A stretch of 64,000 nucleotides of DNA from Montifringilla adamsi (Eukaryota > Chordata > Aves > Passeriformes > Passeridae): NCBI GenBank assembly GCA_017590115.1, contig JAGGNK010006426.1:445221-509220 (forward strand). The letters are read 5' to 3'. A program made the position numbers and the translations under genes. Positions 24,245 through 37,165 of this stretch are shown here, piece after piece; position 1 is the first letter of the stretch; every line of letters begins with the position of its first letter. Under the pieces are notes generated by a model. The model saw only the letters and a list, made by a program, of their open reading frames with translations. It was not told where the DNA came from and searched no databases.

Positions 24245-26185
24245 TGTATGCAATGCCATGCTGCATGCTGAAGTTACCTGAGAAACCGATGACAAAAACC
24301 TATAGGGAAACCATGTCTTTCTGATATTGCAGCACGTTTTAGGTCCTCCATAACAACCTATGCACTTACTTTAAAACAATAAAATCCAGTATTGCCTGTA
24401 CAAAGCTAAATCCGTGTATTTATCTTCCTGCTTAAAATAGTATCAGAAAGGCACAGTGCTAGTCAGCACACACTGTGAGCACCTACAATTTAATTCTGTT
24501 GATGTGTTGTCTTTATTTACAGCAAACTCACAAGCATTAGTCCTTACTTTATATGTTTTCTGTGTAAGAGGTGCTACATGTATCAAGCACTGTCCTGGAA
24601 ATGGACAATGTTTAATGTTCACTGAATAAAATAACATTCTCATAAAACCTGATAAAATCATCACAGGCAAGGAAAAGCAAACCAGCTGTCAAGTAGAAAT
24701 AGACTGCAAGTATTTTTTTATTTTGAAATTTTAATTTTCATCTAAGGATTTTGCCTACAGTTCATTTTTTACAGAGCCAGTACAAAGTGACTGGAAATTC
24801 TGTTTCTGGTTGCTTGCTTCACTTGGATTAATAGCTAACAGCACAACATATCTAAGTAGAACCAACCATTTAAGAAAAGGACTAGCAGCATATACATCCA
24901 GTTTTATATTTGAATCCACCTCCAACTTAAAATTCCTAAGTGCCAGTAAGTAATCTATAAACTACTGTCTCTACTGAGAAGAAACCAAAACAAAAACATG
25001 AGACCAATAATATTTTTTAAATTTACATTCAGACTTGTGAATCAAAGTTATCATCAAAATCTTATTAATAACAGTCAATTTCTACATTTTTCTGAATAAT
25101 AGCTATTTTAGTATTTATTAGAGACGTTACCATTATGGACAGATAAATTATCTACTCCAAACTCAGCATTAACTGAATAATTATTTGACAAGTATTTAAT
25201 GGAAAACCACAGTTATGGGTTGATACTCTTTCAGGAAACTTGCCTCACTGTGTCACGAAAGTACACTGCAACTTCTGTAATGTAACCTCCTGGAGAAGAA
25301 GACAGTGTTTTCAGAAACATCCAGACGATCTTTACTTTAAATTAAGAAATTTTCCAAACTGTCATTTAAGTATGTGTTTTGTGCCACAGCCACTGGATAA
25401 GGCCTCTCATATTAGTTTCAGTGACTTTATTCTTTGAATCAGCACAGCAGGCAGTCTTGATCCCCTGCAACAATATAATCTTCTTCCCCTAGTGCCTGCA
25501 GGATGTCATCTGCAATATTTGACTTCAGTTTTATTGCTATAGCATGAACTGCTCTTTGCTTTCTGCTTTACATACCTATTCTCAATCTCTCAGGAATGCT
25601 GAATACTTCCAATCTGAGACTGAACTGACAGTTTTTCTACAACCCTTTGCAATCCCCTCTGCTTCCAAACACACAGAAGTGCATGAATGCAGAAAGCAGA
25701 GAGGATTTAAATCTAAGGGAGTGCTCAGGACAGAAATTGAACTCCTTCCCTATAACTGAAATACAGCATTTCCCCAATGCCAAGCCAGACCACCAACTAT
25801 TTCTCTGAAATATTGCTAGCACCATGTCACTAAATACATCCAGATTACATAGCTTTTTCATGGTTTATACACGCAGATGTGTTCAGATTAAAGTCTTGGT
25901 GAGCAGAAATCTGTAATTTTACACTAAACTTTTTTAGTTAAGGAAATGCAAACAATGTTGGTCTTCTAATTCTATTCTACAGTGTTTTTCTGACTATATT
26001 TAAAAGTGAATACATTGCACATTTTCAATGAAAAATTCAATTTTAAATCAGGGCTGGTTACTTTAGAGTACTCAAAATAAGAATGTGAAAGGGTCAGTGT
26101 TAACTTTATTTGATGTCATACACAGCTTGAAGTCGTCTGAAGTCAAATTTATGGAGTGTTACTTTTCATTCATTGTTAGTCACCA

Positions 26186-26217
26186 TGAAGTCCTGAGTTT
26201 ATACACTCAGGACTTCA
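26186..26217. repeat. Perfect 13-bp hairpin, 6-nt loop
   Basis: TGAAGTCCTGAGT (26186-26198) and ACTCAGGACTTCA (26205-26217) are exact reverse complements around TTATAC. The stem is mixed-sequence rather than low complexity, so it is unlikely to arise from simple repeat drift. A C-rich stretch (TCTCCCCCCAACCCCCTCC) follows at about 26220. It is too short to be a conventional microRNA precursor. Confidence 0.85.
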
Positions 26218-27401
26218 CACTCTCCCCCCAACCCCCTCCTGGCTGAAGAGGTACAATATGAATAATCTCCCAGGCTTTTAAAGTCAGACCATTTTTTTAT
26301 ATTGATTTCTGTCATATGGATTCTACAGTTAGTCTGAAGTCACAACATTATCATTTTAGTCCTCAGGCAAAGGAACTCTTGCAATCTTTTTCTTCCTAGC
26401 TGCTAGTTCATATAGTTCCTCTGACGAGTAAAAAAGGGGAGTATGTTATATCATGGGGGTGCTCATTTACTCTACAGGCAATTTAAAAGAGAATTGGCTA
26501 TTCAATCACCACTGAAGGTATTTCAGTTTTAAAACATAAGTGTACAAGATTTAACTAAAACATTTTTTAATGCATAGTGTCCTTCTTCAAAGTTTGACAG
26601 GGCAGTAACTTGGAAAATTGTGTTTGAATTACCCCATTTTCAAATACTTTCATATTATCCATAAAATCTTTTACAACATAAGAATATTCTGTAACCACAT
26701 ACACTCCAACAGATATAACTGGCTCCACTCTTTATTTTTTTTAACACAAAATCAGTAAAAACACATCTCCTTTGTTAGGATTAAAGGTCAGAGACATTAT
26801 ATGCTATTAAATTAAGAATTTTTAACTTTTTTTTATCCATCCTGTATGTGAGTATATTATACGAAGTGAAACTATACCATTGGCCAGGTGTACCTGGATA
26901 ACTTGTCTAACCTGTCTCAGCTATCTTCAATTGCCTTCCCTTCCAGTTCATATCACCTTTCTATCTGCAGACAGTTTAGATCACAGACACTTCACGATCA
27001 CATGATTTTAAGTTTTCCTATGATGAATGTAGGTTTTAGACACTAAGCCCACTTAGGCATACCCTATTTTAGTCTGAACATTTCTTAGCTCGGCATAAAT
27101 TTGTATACCAGATGTCGTCTTGTAATTAACACATTGGGATTTGGGAGCTGTAGATTTTTCTGGTTGCAAACTTTCTATCAAACCGACATCTGTGATTTAT
27201 GCTTCCAACTTCCTTTCAATGCATTTACATAATCTGTTGAATATAAGGAGAGACCATAAACTCTTCCTTCATATTTAGAAATGGATTCCACAAAAAGAGT
27301 TAAAACCAAATCAAAGTATGGTTTAAGCTTCTCTTTTACAGCGGCAGTTACTATAAGACACCTATAACCAAATTTTCTCAGAACAAAAATATATTTTACA
27401 G

Positions 27402-28335
27402 TCATAGATTCATATAATCCTTTAGATTGGAAAGGACCCTTAAAAACAACATATCCAACCAGAAATCTAACTCTGCCAAGTCAAGCACTAAATCATGTCC
27501 CTAGTCTGACATCTACACATTTCTTTAAGTTCCAGCGATCCTGACTTAACTACTGCAATGGGCAGTTTGCGCCAATGCTTTAAAACCCTTTCAGTGAAGA
27601 AATTGGTCATTATATGCAATATAAACCTCCCCTGTTGCAACTTGAGGCTATGCCCTCTTGTCTTATTGCTTGTTAATTGGGAGAAAAGACTGACACTGAC
27701 CTTACTACAACCTCCTTTCAGATAGCTGTAGAAGGTTCACCCTAAACCTTAATTTCTCCAGGCTAAACCCCAGCTCCCCACAAAACTTGTGTTCCAGACA
27801 CTTCATCAGCTTTGTTGCCCTTCTCTGGACTCACTCCAGCATTTTCAGATCTTTTGCGTAGTGAAGGACCTAAAACTGGACTAGAGGTGTGGCCTCACAA
27901 GTACAGGGGGACAATCCCTGCCTGGGTGCTGCTGGCCACGCTACTGCTGATGCAGGCCAGGATGCCACTGGCGTTCTTGCTGCGGGCTCATGTTCAGCCA
28001 CTGTTGACCAGCATTCCCTTTTTTTGCTGGGCAGCTTTCCACCCACTCTTTTCCCAGACTGTAGCAATGTCTGGGCTTGTTGCAACCCAAGTGCAGGACC
28101 CAGCCCTTTGTGCTGTTGAACTTCATTCCACTGGCTTTGGCCCCTCAATCCAATGCCTCAGGATCCCTCTTCAAAACCCTCCTACCCCCAGGCAGGCAAA
28201 CACTCCCACCCAGCTTGGAATCATCTGCAAACTGACTGAGGTAGCATGCAATTGCAGTGTCCAAATCATTGATAAACAGATTAAATAGAATCAGCTCCCC
28301 AAACTGAGCACTGGGGGAAATTTTGTTTCCTGCCA
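27402..28335 (-). mobile_element. CR1 LINE, 5'-truncated, with RT motif C still readable
   Basis: The left edge has the CR1 tail in reverse (TCATAGATTCATATAATCC then TTTAGATTGGAAAGGACCC). It continues through the 3' UTR (CTTCATCAGCTTTGTTGCCC, TTCTCTGGACTCACTCCAGC) into ORF2 and stops near 28335 within the reverse transcriptase domain. It belongs to the same subfamily as the copy at 20421-21345. The 158-codon plus-strand frame at 27812-28288 is the antisense of this element and is not a gene. Confidence 0.93.
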
Positions 28336-28336
28336 A
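28145..28336 (-). pseudogene. CR1 ORF2 reverse-transcriptase fragment with FADD box
   Basis: A 63-codon minus-strand frame contains LFNLFINDLD at residues 17-26 and SQFADDSKLGG at residues 34-44. These are the conserved CR1 reverse-transcriptase blocks, and FADD holds the two catalytic aspartates (the YxDD-type motif). The frame stops soon after; a second, shifted frame (28126-27941) continues with the 'KG-VLHLG-NKPRH-Y-LGKEW' block. It is a decayed fragment, not an active enzyme. Confidence 0.85.
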
Positions 28337-30457
28337 TGGTGAAGGAGAAAAAACTCAGGAAATACGGCACATTAAAACAGAGGTTCAGAACTGAAATTTA
28401 ACCTTCTTCTAACACTCGTTGCTTCTTATTTTTAATTTACCCATTTGTTTAGAAGCATGTCAGGAAGCAGGCTCCATTTCAAGAAGACTGCTAAACCAGA
28501 GCACACTTGTGCATGGATCTGGGAGGATGAGCTCGATTCTGAGCTCAGTGGTTCTGTCCTCCGGCCAACACAACTGCGGTGGGCATATGGGCAGTAACAC
28601 TGTTTCTCTCCCCACAAACACCTGCCAGGGCTATCCAGTAAATTAAACTGATCATATCAACGGGAAAGTTTGGTTGGTGTTCTGAAGGAACTCTGGAAGT
28701 AGAGAAGGGCAGGAATTGCTCAGGAAATTAAGATAGCCTGAGGCTTTCCCTTTTTCTCCTTCCCCTCTTCTTTTTCTCCTGGTAATAGCAGGAACAGCAG
28801 ACTGCCCCTGCACTCCAATTCCATTTTTCTTACACTCCCCAAATCAGTGCTAAATCTGCTTTCTGTCCTGTACTCAACTGGTTACATCTAAACAGTAAAA
28901 ACACATTTGGTCAAGTACATTAAAGCATATTTTATGATACCAGGGCTCATTCTATCTTGTCAACACTTTATTCTATCTTCAACTTCTCAGATGTATTCTG
29001 TATATGTCTTAGGAAAGAATTAAATATTAGAGAACACAACTGTATTCATGGGGGTTGCAAATAACTGAGAATTAAAATTGCTATAGGCAATAAGAGAAAA
29101 CTTGAAATGTATAATTGAAATTTATAATGAAGAGTTTGCATACATGGCAATCAAACATTATTTGAAATTAATGCTTTCACAACCATAAGAAGGCTACCTT
29201 AAAATAAAATAAAATCGTTTTTAAAAACCACACAGAACAAAAAAAGGGAAGAATATTGAAGATACTTTTATGCTCTGCTCCAACCTCACCAATTCAATTA
29301 AATAAACAAATAAACAAAGAAACAAGCTGAATCAGTTGCACAAGATAAGAAAAATGAAAAAACAGAAAACAATATTTTTCATTCTGAACACCATGATAAA
29401 ATTGCTCTCCAATATTTCTTTTCAAAATATACTTTCATTAAAGCTTCCCCGCTGACAGAATATTTTACTCTAAGCATTATTTATTCACCTAAAAAAATCA
29501 TACCCAAAAGTTATTTTTAATTTTTCTGGAAAACCTGCACAACAAACTCTTAAGAAACAAACAAACAAACAAAAAAAAGACCCACAAAACTCCCAAAACA
29601 ACAAAAAGAACCACCAAAATCCAACCAACCAAAAACCAAAAAGAGAACAACAACAACAACAAAACAGAACAGCCAGATTAATTCTTTTTCTAATTACTTT
29701 TTAAATTAAATTTGTATCTAGCAGTTTCATCAGGAAAATAGACACAAAGTGCATATATATAATACATCTTTTATTAAAAATGTGTATGTATTTGTCCCAC
29801 TCAAACGTGCACTGATTTTCTCTTTTTAAAACACCAGAGGTCAATTTTTTTTTATATTTTTAATAGCAAATTGCTATCCTAATGTAATGATAGATGAATT
29901 AAAAAACAGATTTGCAGTTCTGAAAATCTTAATTCACAGGGAGTATTCTGACTAACACCATAAAGGAAAAATCATTAATTTGAAGATGAGTCATTTCTAA
30001 TACCAAAATTAAAGATCACTTGCTACAGCTAAAATCCAATACCTTTAAGAAAGACTGATTACACAGATATTAATATACATTTTTATTCATTAGAAGCTGG
30101 AGGCAGAGAAGCTAGAGACTGATACAGTGTCCTTATAAAAATCTCATGGAAGAGCAGGACCTTTCTGGTTATAATCACCAGCATGAATAAAGCCACTATG
30201 AAAACAGGTCACAATCACAGCACAGTGTTCACCCGATGAACTGAAATTGAGGAGATGCTTAACAGGAGAGAGAAGTAGGATCTTTGGTATTAGTGTTGCC
30301 ATTGGAAGTATACTGCCAACCCACCAAAATCTTCTCTCCATAAGCTCAAAGAAGGGGTTGTAGGGTCAGAGCTTGAGATACAAACTGATAAAGGAAAGGG
30401 GATGCCAAGAAAAATTCTCTAATTCAGAACCTTCTGTGCCTAGTTTTTCTTCACTTC
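28336..30457. other. No gene seen; AT-rich DNA
   Basis: Unassigned sequence. A patch at 28480-28640 is less AT-rich but matches nothing I recognise. An A/C tract at 29555-29674 is listed separately. Confidence 0.5.
29555..29674. repeat. A/C-rich low-complexity tract
   Basis: (AAAC)n then mixed A/C words and a (CAA)6-like run; a handful of G and T interruptions. Same character and same strand as the tracts at 764 and 23749. Confidence 0.85.
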
Positions 30458-30516
30458 ACACTGGACTCAGCACCTTGAGTGTTTTCCAACCTACATGACT
30501 CTATGATTGTATGATT
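30458..30516 (+). mobile_element. CR1 3' terminal tail remnant
   Basis: The last about 60 bases match a CR1 3' end: ACTGGACTCAGCACCTTGAG, then TTTTCCAACCTACATGACTC, then TATGATTGTATGA as the octamer tail. The upstream 400 bp may be the remainder of the same copy but cannot be aligned by eye. Confidence 0.7.
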
Positions 30517-32620
30517 TTACATTACAATTGATGTAGATGCAAAATATCCTACAATTCAGCAAGCAGTACAGACTGGCTTTTGTAGATCTTTTCTAGATTC
30601 ATTAGTTAATAATTAAACTTTTTAAATTGCAATTGCAAATTAAAGGACTATTTGAAAGCATGCTCATGACCTCAGTTATTGGAAATGGGACATGCTGTCT
30701 TGCCACATACATACTCTGTGATTTAGGCTACCCAGCTGAGCCTGACTGCATTGCTGCAATTACGTATAACTGCTTTGTGAACCTAATTTCATCTTCTTTG
30801 AGATTGTTGGAGATAACATTGTGCAATGCATGGTTTCTCCAGAATGGAATAGTTTACCATTGCAAATGAAGAAAACAAAAGTTGATACACCATGGAAATA
30901 TGTACTTGGATACTTTTTTTTTTAATGCAGAATAAACAGCTATGCAATACAGATCTATTCTACTAGAAGAGAAAGGGTAAGGGCAAGCAATAGGATACCA
31001 CCTTACACCAGTACAAAAAATGTTTTCTTGGAGTAAAATGAATCATGAAAATAAAAGCAGTGCATGGTGAAGTTGAAATGAAGTTGAAGGGGAAATGACT
31101 GCATTGTTGTTTAAATCTCTTTATGCAAACATTTATATAATTACTTATTTTCCCAATTAAAACAAATAGTGCAGCATGAAGACATGCGAAATACCCAAAA
31201 TATCTGTTTCAAAATAGACATTGTGTATTTATAAAACTGAAATGGCAAGGATTTCATAAATTCTAACTTTAGCTCTCATCAGATATTAGAAATGCAAGTG
31301 ATTAATGAAATGTTACTGATACTAAACTTAAATTAAGGAGGAAAAAACCCCAACCCAACAAACCAAAACCCAAAATAAAATAAAAAAAAAGTTAAATTCA
31401 TCTTTATTCATTTGAATAAGCCTTGGGTAGCACTGTACCCCTGTTTCAGAAGTATTATACAGACTTTTGTAGGTAACTTCACTGCCTAGAATTCTACACA
31501 ACCATGCTATAAAGAAGAGGAGACTCAGGTTAGGAAAAGTCAACTGCTTATTGGAGAGGTTCATTTGGGTGGCAAGGTGGTGAGGGTTGACTGGCATCAC
31601 ACATTTCAGATAATTAACCTTTAACTGCAACAGTCTTCATTTTATCTGCTTCTAGTAGCTGTGCAGGATTCTTGTCTTTGGTGTTTATTGCGTTGACTCC
31701 AACAGTATGGGATAAAAAGCAGTATAGTCAAAAGACCTCCTGAAAATTTAATACAGTTAAAGTGAACCATCTTGTTCTGATTTTAAAAGTGCTAAATGTG
31801 TTTGGGGAAGCATCTTTATAAATGTGCGACAAAACTGTTTGCCCACTTTCAAATATCTCCAGGTTTCCACATTTCTATACCATACCACTTGCAGACCTGG
31901 AAAATTCTCCCACACTGAAATCCATGCAGCTAAAGCCGTAGACATGGACATTTTGGCCTGCTCTGCTTTTCAGACCCTTATGTAGCTCAGAGAGCACTGG
32001 AGATCATTAATGAATGCAGCATGTCTTACAGCTACAACCACCATTAAGAAAGGCTATATTTCAGATTATTCACATCCATCTTTAATAGTGAAAATACTGC
32101 AGGAAAGATTAGGTACTGAGTTTGCTTCTGGAGAAAACATAGCTATGTAACAGGTGAAGTAAGAAGACTTATTGTTTTGCCATGGGAGGGCACTGTAATT
32201 CAGAGGCACAAAAAAGAGAGGTAAAAAAAGCATTTATATAATGTTTTCAACAACAAACCTTAAGGATTCAGCTATGATGAAAGCACTAGAGTGCACACAC
32301 CAAAGATATGAGTAGGTGCTCACAGAGCTCTGACACAGCCCTGGGTCCCTCACCAAAGCCATGAATTCACACCTTAAAGGAAAAAGAGTTGAGTAAATAA
32401 GGGCTGAAACAGACTTCAAAAAAAGAGGATTTCTCCACAGTAAGGCTTCTGATACAACAGAAAGTGGTTTGGTACAATCACATGTAATTTTAGAGGGGCC
32501 ATGCTAGTAGTATTAGCTATTATCTGGTGTTTGCAAAGGACATAAAGAGTACTTTTGCAACTAATTTTTTTTCTTTTCCTATTATCTAGCTAATACTGTA
32601 TGAATAGATAAAGGTGATTT
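30517..32620. other. No gene seen; AT-rich DNA
   Basis: No recognised exons or transposons. A short A/C tract lies at 31339-31391. The 100-codon minus-strand frame at 31328-31630 partly covers that tract and has no recognisable family features. Confidence 0.5.
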
Positions 32621-32891
32621 TAAGAAAGGTGGAGGGAGACTTTTTTCCAGGGTCTGTAGTCTGTACTAACAGGACAAGGGGCAAGGGTTTTACACTGACA
32701 GATCATAGGTTTAGATTGGACATAAGGAAGGAATTTTTGACTGTGAGTGTGATGAGACAGTGGAACAGGTGGCCCAGAGAAGTTGGACGCCTCATCCCTA
32801 GAAGTGTTCAAGACCAGGTTGGATGGGCTTGGTACTAAATGATCTTTAAAATCCCTTCCAACCCAAATCATTCAATGGTTCTATCATACAG
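32621..32891 (+). mobile_element. CR1 LINE 3' end fragment
   Basis: Plus-strand CR1 3' region: AACAGGACAAGGGGCAAGGG, TTTAGATTGGACATAAGGAA, GACAGTGGAACAGGTGGCCC, AAGTGTTCAAGACCAGGTTG and the terminal AATCCCTTCCAACCCAAATC followed by a decayed octamer tail. Strongly 5'-truncated. The open frames here on both strands are fragments of it. Confidence 0.92.
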
Positions 32892-34499
32892 ATTCTCTAT
32901 CTATATGTGTCTGTAAAATACCTAGAACTACAAAAAACTCTTAAAGTCGTGTAGGTATGTAAGGCTGATTGACTACTTAAGACAGGCATATTCCACACAC
33001 AGCAAATCTGCATAACATGTTTTTCTCAGATAATAGCCTGAGTGCATGAGGATCCAAAATGATAGAGAGCTGCCTTATATGTGGAGAAAAATAGGTAGAA
33101 ATTGTACCTTCTGAGAGCAGCACTTGATAATGTTTGGATGCAGTGGCTCGCAATTGCGTCTTCAACTTTCACAAAATTTACTACTTAGTCAATCACCAAA
33201 GGTAAAGTTATTTTACACTGTAAACTAAATGTCAACACAAAACAAAGATTTATAGGGGATAAATCTGGAAATCAGGAAGATGAAAATTAGCTCAGCCAGC
33301 ATGGTGTTATTCACACAATTTGTCAATTGACACAGATCCTATAGGGCCACTCAGTTTCGACAGTGAAGAAAGCATATCAAGTGGCAGTAGGCAGTAAGAG
33401 ACAACCAAAAATTTTATCTTGCATACAGTTGTGATCACACCTGTGAGTGTTTGTCAGGGAATGGAATGTGTGAAATAAAAGTAGTGCTTATTATTGAAAC
33501 AACTATTTACAAAAGGGCATAAATTAATTGCTTGTGAAAGTGTGGTTTTGCTATCAATTTCCCTGAAAAAGCACGGTACAGTCTTGTGACTATGTACCAC
33601 AAGGTGAAATCAACGTACATGACTGCTGCCATGCATATGTCTCTGGTCTGTTTACTGACACCAAATCTACTTACAATTAGGAAACCAGTGTATGTGTCTC
33701 TGATAATTTATATCACAGACATAAAGATAAATAGACACATCTGTTTTATTAAACTGCACAGGAGCAGCAAAGATTATTTTTTTTAAGTACTCTGGGGATA
33801 AAGCATAACATTTCTCATTTCTGTAGTTATTTTCTCAGCAGTTTTCAGATCTATAGTCAACAGATAATTTTTATAGGAATCCTGACAAGTTGAAAAGTCA
33901 CATTGTCCGAATGAGGGACATTTGACGGACCTCATCATTTTTAAAACTACCCTTTTATACTAGGACATACTTTTCTGGGTTTTGCACAAAACTTTTAATT
34001 GTTCATGCTCAAAATGCAGTATTTTAATTAAACAGGTAGCTACAAAACTCACAAGAAACACAAGTTATGTATCAACCTTCTCAGAATTCTGAATTTCTTA
34101 TCCAATGCATTGGGAGTTCTGCTGCTGCTTAGATTCCAATATCACATCTAGTTCTTTATTCCTTGTTCTCAGATTGCGCTTTAAAGTGGAAAACATATTC
34201 TGTCCTTCTACTACATGTCCAATTAATGAATATGAAATACTAAAGTATATCTTAGTTGCTAATCCTTTTGATTTGTCTGGACTGTTTTTGTTACTTCTCC
34301 TTTTGAAAGTACTGAAGTTTGTATTTCATGTATATTCTTCCCACTTAGTAGCTCAATCATTCATTCACTGACAATCTTACGGATAACCAGCACAAAACTG
34401 GGCTTTTTTCCACACAAGCACAGCATGTAAGAACCAAAACAAGTTTTAAAAAATCAAACTTCTTTCTACTCCAGCTGAAATATAAAATTTTGTTTGAAG
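32892..34499. other. No gene seen; AT-rich DNA
   Basis: No recognised gene, RNA or transposon. The open frame at 34105-34371 has no family features I recognise. Confidence 0.5.
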
Positions 34500-34780
34500 A
34501 TCCAAAACGAAATGTACAGTCCCATACAGCCTGGGCAGTGACTGGTTAGTAACACCTCTGCAGACACTGGGGGACACAGGTGGCAATGAGGCAGCAGAGT
34601 CCCCCAGACAGCAATGGAGACCCCCATCTCCAGAGCTATGCAAGCAGAGTGAAACCAGGTCCAGAGACAGATCCTGCTCCTATACCTGAGATCCATGTGA
34701 TGCTCTGCCCAACCCTCTGGGACTCTCCTATATGGCACAGACACTGATATCCTGGTGTGAGTTGCATATAGATCACCAAG
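34500..34780. other. Unassigned GC-richer block with 9-bp inverted repeat
   Basis: About 280 bp clearly richer in G+C than its flanks and directly abutting a plus-strand CR1. It contains CTGGGGGAC (34567-34575) and its reverse complement GTCCCCCAG (34599-34607) around a 23-nt loop. Two overlapping minus-strand frames cross it, but neither shows a known motif. It may be an upstream part of the adjacent CR1, or another repeat, or unique sequence. Confidence 0.4.
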
Positions 34781-35180
34781 ATGACTGGGAGCTGGAGCAA
34801 CAAATTTTCAAGAGGCTCTAGGAGCTTGGTCTTTGCCCTGGGGAGGGAAGGCTTCTTCAGGGGGCGGGGGGGTGGCGCTTATCATCTACACATACTTGAT
34901 AGAAAAGAAACATGGAGGCAGTCTCTTCTCAGATGTTCACAGTTAGAGGATGTCAGGCAAAAATTGCAAGTGGAAATAAATCAATTTTGATTAAAGTTAT
35001 GTATACTTTTTCATGGTGAAGGTGGTAAGGCTCCCCACAGAGGTTATGAGAACTTGGAACCTGGAGATATTAAAACCTTACCAGACAATGTTATGAGCAA
35101 TCCAGTCTAACAGAGATGCTTTGGCCTAGATGGCTTCCAGAGAGCATTACCAACCTAAATTATTCCAGATTCTATTATAT
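34781..35180 (+). mobile_element. Diverged CR1 LINE 3' end fragment
   Basis: Plus-strand match to a second CR1 type: TCTAGGAGCTTGGTCTTTGC and CCTGGGGAGGGAAGGC, then TTATCATCTACACATACTTGATAG, GTGAAGGTGGTAAGGCTCCC, GAACCTGGAGATATTAAAAC, ATGAGCAATCCAGTCTAACA and the terminal CAACCTAAATTATTCCAGAT tail. More diverged than the copies at 21.9 and 32.6 kb. A run of G5-C-G7-T-GG at 34860-34875 lies inside it. Confidence 0.8.
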
Positions 35181-36363
35181 GTATTTTTTACATATATTTT
35201 TCAGCTTTAAGAAAAAAGTTCTTATGTTCCTTACTGTACAAGCTCCTACAAGAAAACACATTGAAAACTGCCGAATTAAAAACCAGGTGAACTCTCATAC
35301 TGGGCAGATCATTATATGGATCTTTGGTACTACCACATTACTAGTAAAACATCCTGTGAAAATATTTTTTTTCTGTTAAAATAAAAGGGTTAATTATAAC
35401 AGACATACACATGATGGAAGATTTTTATGGTTTTAATTGTGAAAATAGTGAAGTTTTTAAAGCAATATTACTATATTCAGATTATACTTCTCCAGTCAAA
35501 AAAATATCAGTGTAACCATAGAAACAGTGGTTTACTGTTAAATCAGTTTAAAAACAGGTGCTATGAAGGACACATTAACCTAGCCAGGAGACCAGAATTG
35601 GCTCTACATCATCTGAGGCTGTCTAATATTAGTAATGAAAAATCAAAACCTTAGAATTTATTAAGAAAGAGCCTACATTTTAGACTAGCATATATACTCT
35701 CCATAGCATTAACTGAGGTTTCCAGCTACAGAAAAGCAACTGCAATTCCCATCACTATCCAGAAGAAAACACTTAGCAATTGAGGTCAAGTTAAAGAAGA
35801 CCAGAAGTGATATAATAATCTAATTTTCCATTTCCCTGTACTCTTTTACACTACTGAATTGGCTATGAATGATTCTCCACCAAATCAAAATGGTAATGTT
35901 TTACATCTGCTTTGCATGAGATTGCAGAGAACAGAGGAGATACAGAAGAGGTTTTTGGGACAATTTGAAGAGTTGTAGGATGTATGCAAGTATAGTGTAG
36001 TTAAATAAAATTAGAGTTAATGGTGTAAAGACAAAAATACATAATAAAAAAATCACTGACTGGAATTTCATACATCCATAGTGTAGTAGTTTATTCAGAC
36101 AAAATCTGAATCTATACTTTTAAATGCTGTAATTTGTGTTCTTCAATTATATCACATAATCAACAAGTATAAGATCTTTTTTAGTAAATAACCCATCCTA
36201 GTGAGAAATGCCTGCTCTACCATAAACAGTTAACTATATCTATTGTAGTTTGTCAAAAGCTCACCTTAATGTAAACGAAGAGAAAAAAATTGTTTGTGCT
36301 ATTTAATTAATTACAGAATTAGCATTTTAAGTATTATGTACAAGATATACAATTGTATTTATA
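35181..36363. other. No gene seen; AT-rich DNA
   Basis: No recognised coding or repeat sequence. Confidence 0.5.
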
Positions 36364-36435
36364 AGATCATATAATCATTTGAGTAGGAAACAGCCTTTAA
36401 TGGTTATTGAGTCCAACCCACTGCCATTGGCTTGG
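36364..36435 (-). mobile_element. Short CR1 3' tail fragment
   Basis: Left edge GATCATATAATCATTTGAGT then AAACAGCCTTTAATGGTTAT and TGAGTCCAACCCACTG: the reversed CR1 terminal tail and last 3' UTR block. Only about 70 bp remain recognisable. Confidence 0.7.
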
Positions 36436-36973
36436 ACGTCTTCAATAGTATTCCTGGCTGAACAAGTCCTTACAACCAATTACATCAACTCTCATGGATC
36501 ATGCAGTAATTGCAATGATTTACCACTGTATGCTAACAACTGGATTTACTTTGTTAACACCTGCCTTTTTTACCAGGGTTCTCCAGAAAATAAGCATGTT
36601 TCCTGCTTGTTGTGATATATTAGGTATCAATGAGAAATCAGCTGTCCCAAGCAGCACTTAGCCTCTTAGCTCAGCAACTCTGTGACTGCTCCCATCTCAA
36701 CCTTTCTGTTTTCTCAGTCATGCACTGCAGTCATAATGAAGTAATCCATCCTTCTGACAACAAAGACCTTAACCCTTTGATGCAAATGTCAACTGCGGAA
36801 TCTTTAAACCCAGGAAAAGTAGAGTTACTAAGAAAAACAGTTAATGCTACAAAATACTTTTTTTTTTTTTTTTTGTTCAGGGATGTAGATTGGCATACAT
36901 GCACAAGCATACCCACATACATACAAACACTTGTCTATTCACTATTATTTATTTATAGAGAGCATCAGATGAC
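36436..36973. other. No gene seen; poly-T at 36858-36874
   Basis: No recognised genes. A 17-base T run precedes a stretch rich in short CATA words. The 164-codon plus-strand frame beginning at 36630 runs through two poly-T tracts and into the N gap, and is not credible as a gene. Confidence 0.5.
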
Positions 36974-37126
36974 ACTACCTAATAAAGCATTTTTTCTTTT
37001 TTTTTTCTTTTTTTTTCTTTTTTCTTTTTTCTTTTTTTTTTTTTTTTTTTTTTTTAATGAACACATCAGGGATGGCTGCANNNNNNNNNNNNNNNNNNNN
37101 NNNNNNNNNNNNNNNACTACCTAATA

Positions 37127-37165
<39 letters not shown>

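Larger units (their letters stand above)
22363..27401. other. No gene seen; AT-rich DNA with listed small repeats
   Basis: Five kilobases without recognised exons or transposons. Separate entries cover the A/C tract (23749), the 33-bp duplication with hairpin (24176) and the 13-bp hairpin (26186). Other open frames (22530-22766, 24443-24670, 25544-25759, 27178-27405) show no recognisable family features. Confidence 0.5.

Noticed and set aside
26186..26217. Hairpin considered as a microRNA precursor or bacterial-type terminator
   Set aside because: A 13-bp stem is too short for a microRNA precursor, and the genome is vertebrate, so a rho-independent terminator is not applicable.
27812..28288. 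158-codon plus-strand open frame, one of the longest in the window
   Set aside because: It is the antisense of a minus-strand CR1 whose reverse-transcriptase blocks read on the other strand.
36630..37124. 164-codon plus-strand open frame
   Set aside because: It is extended by two poly-T tracts read as polyphenylalanine and by the N gap; the remaining part has no recognisable family features.
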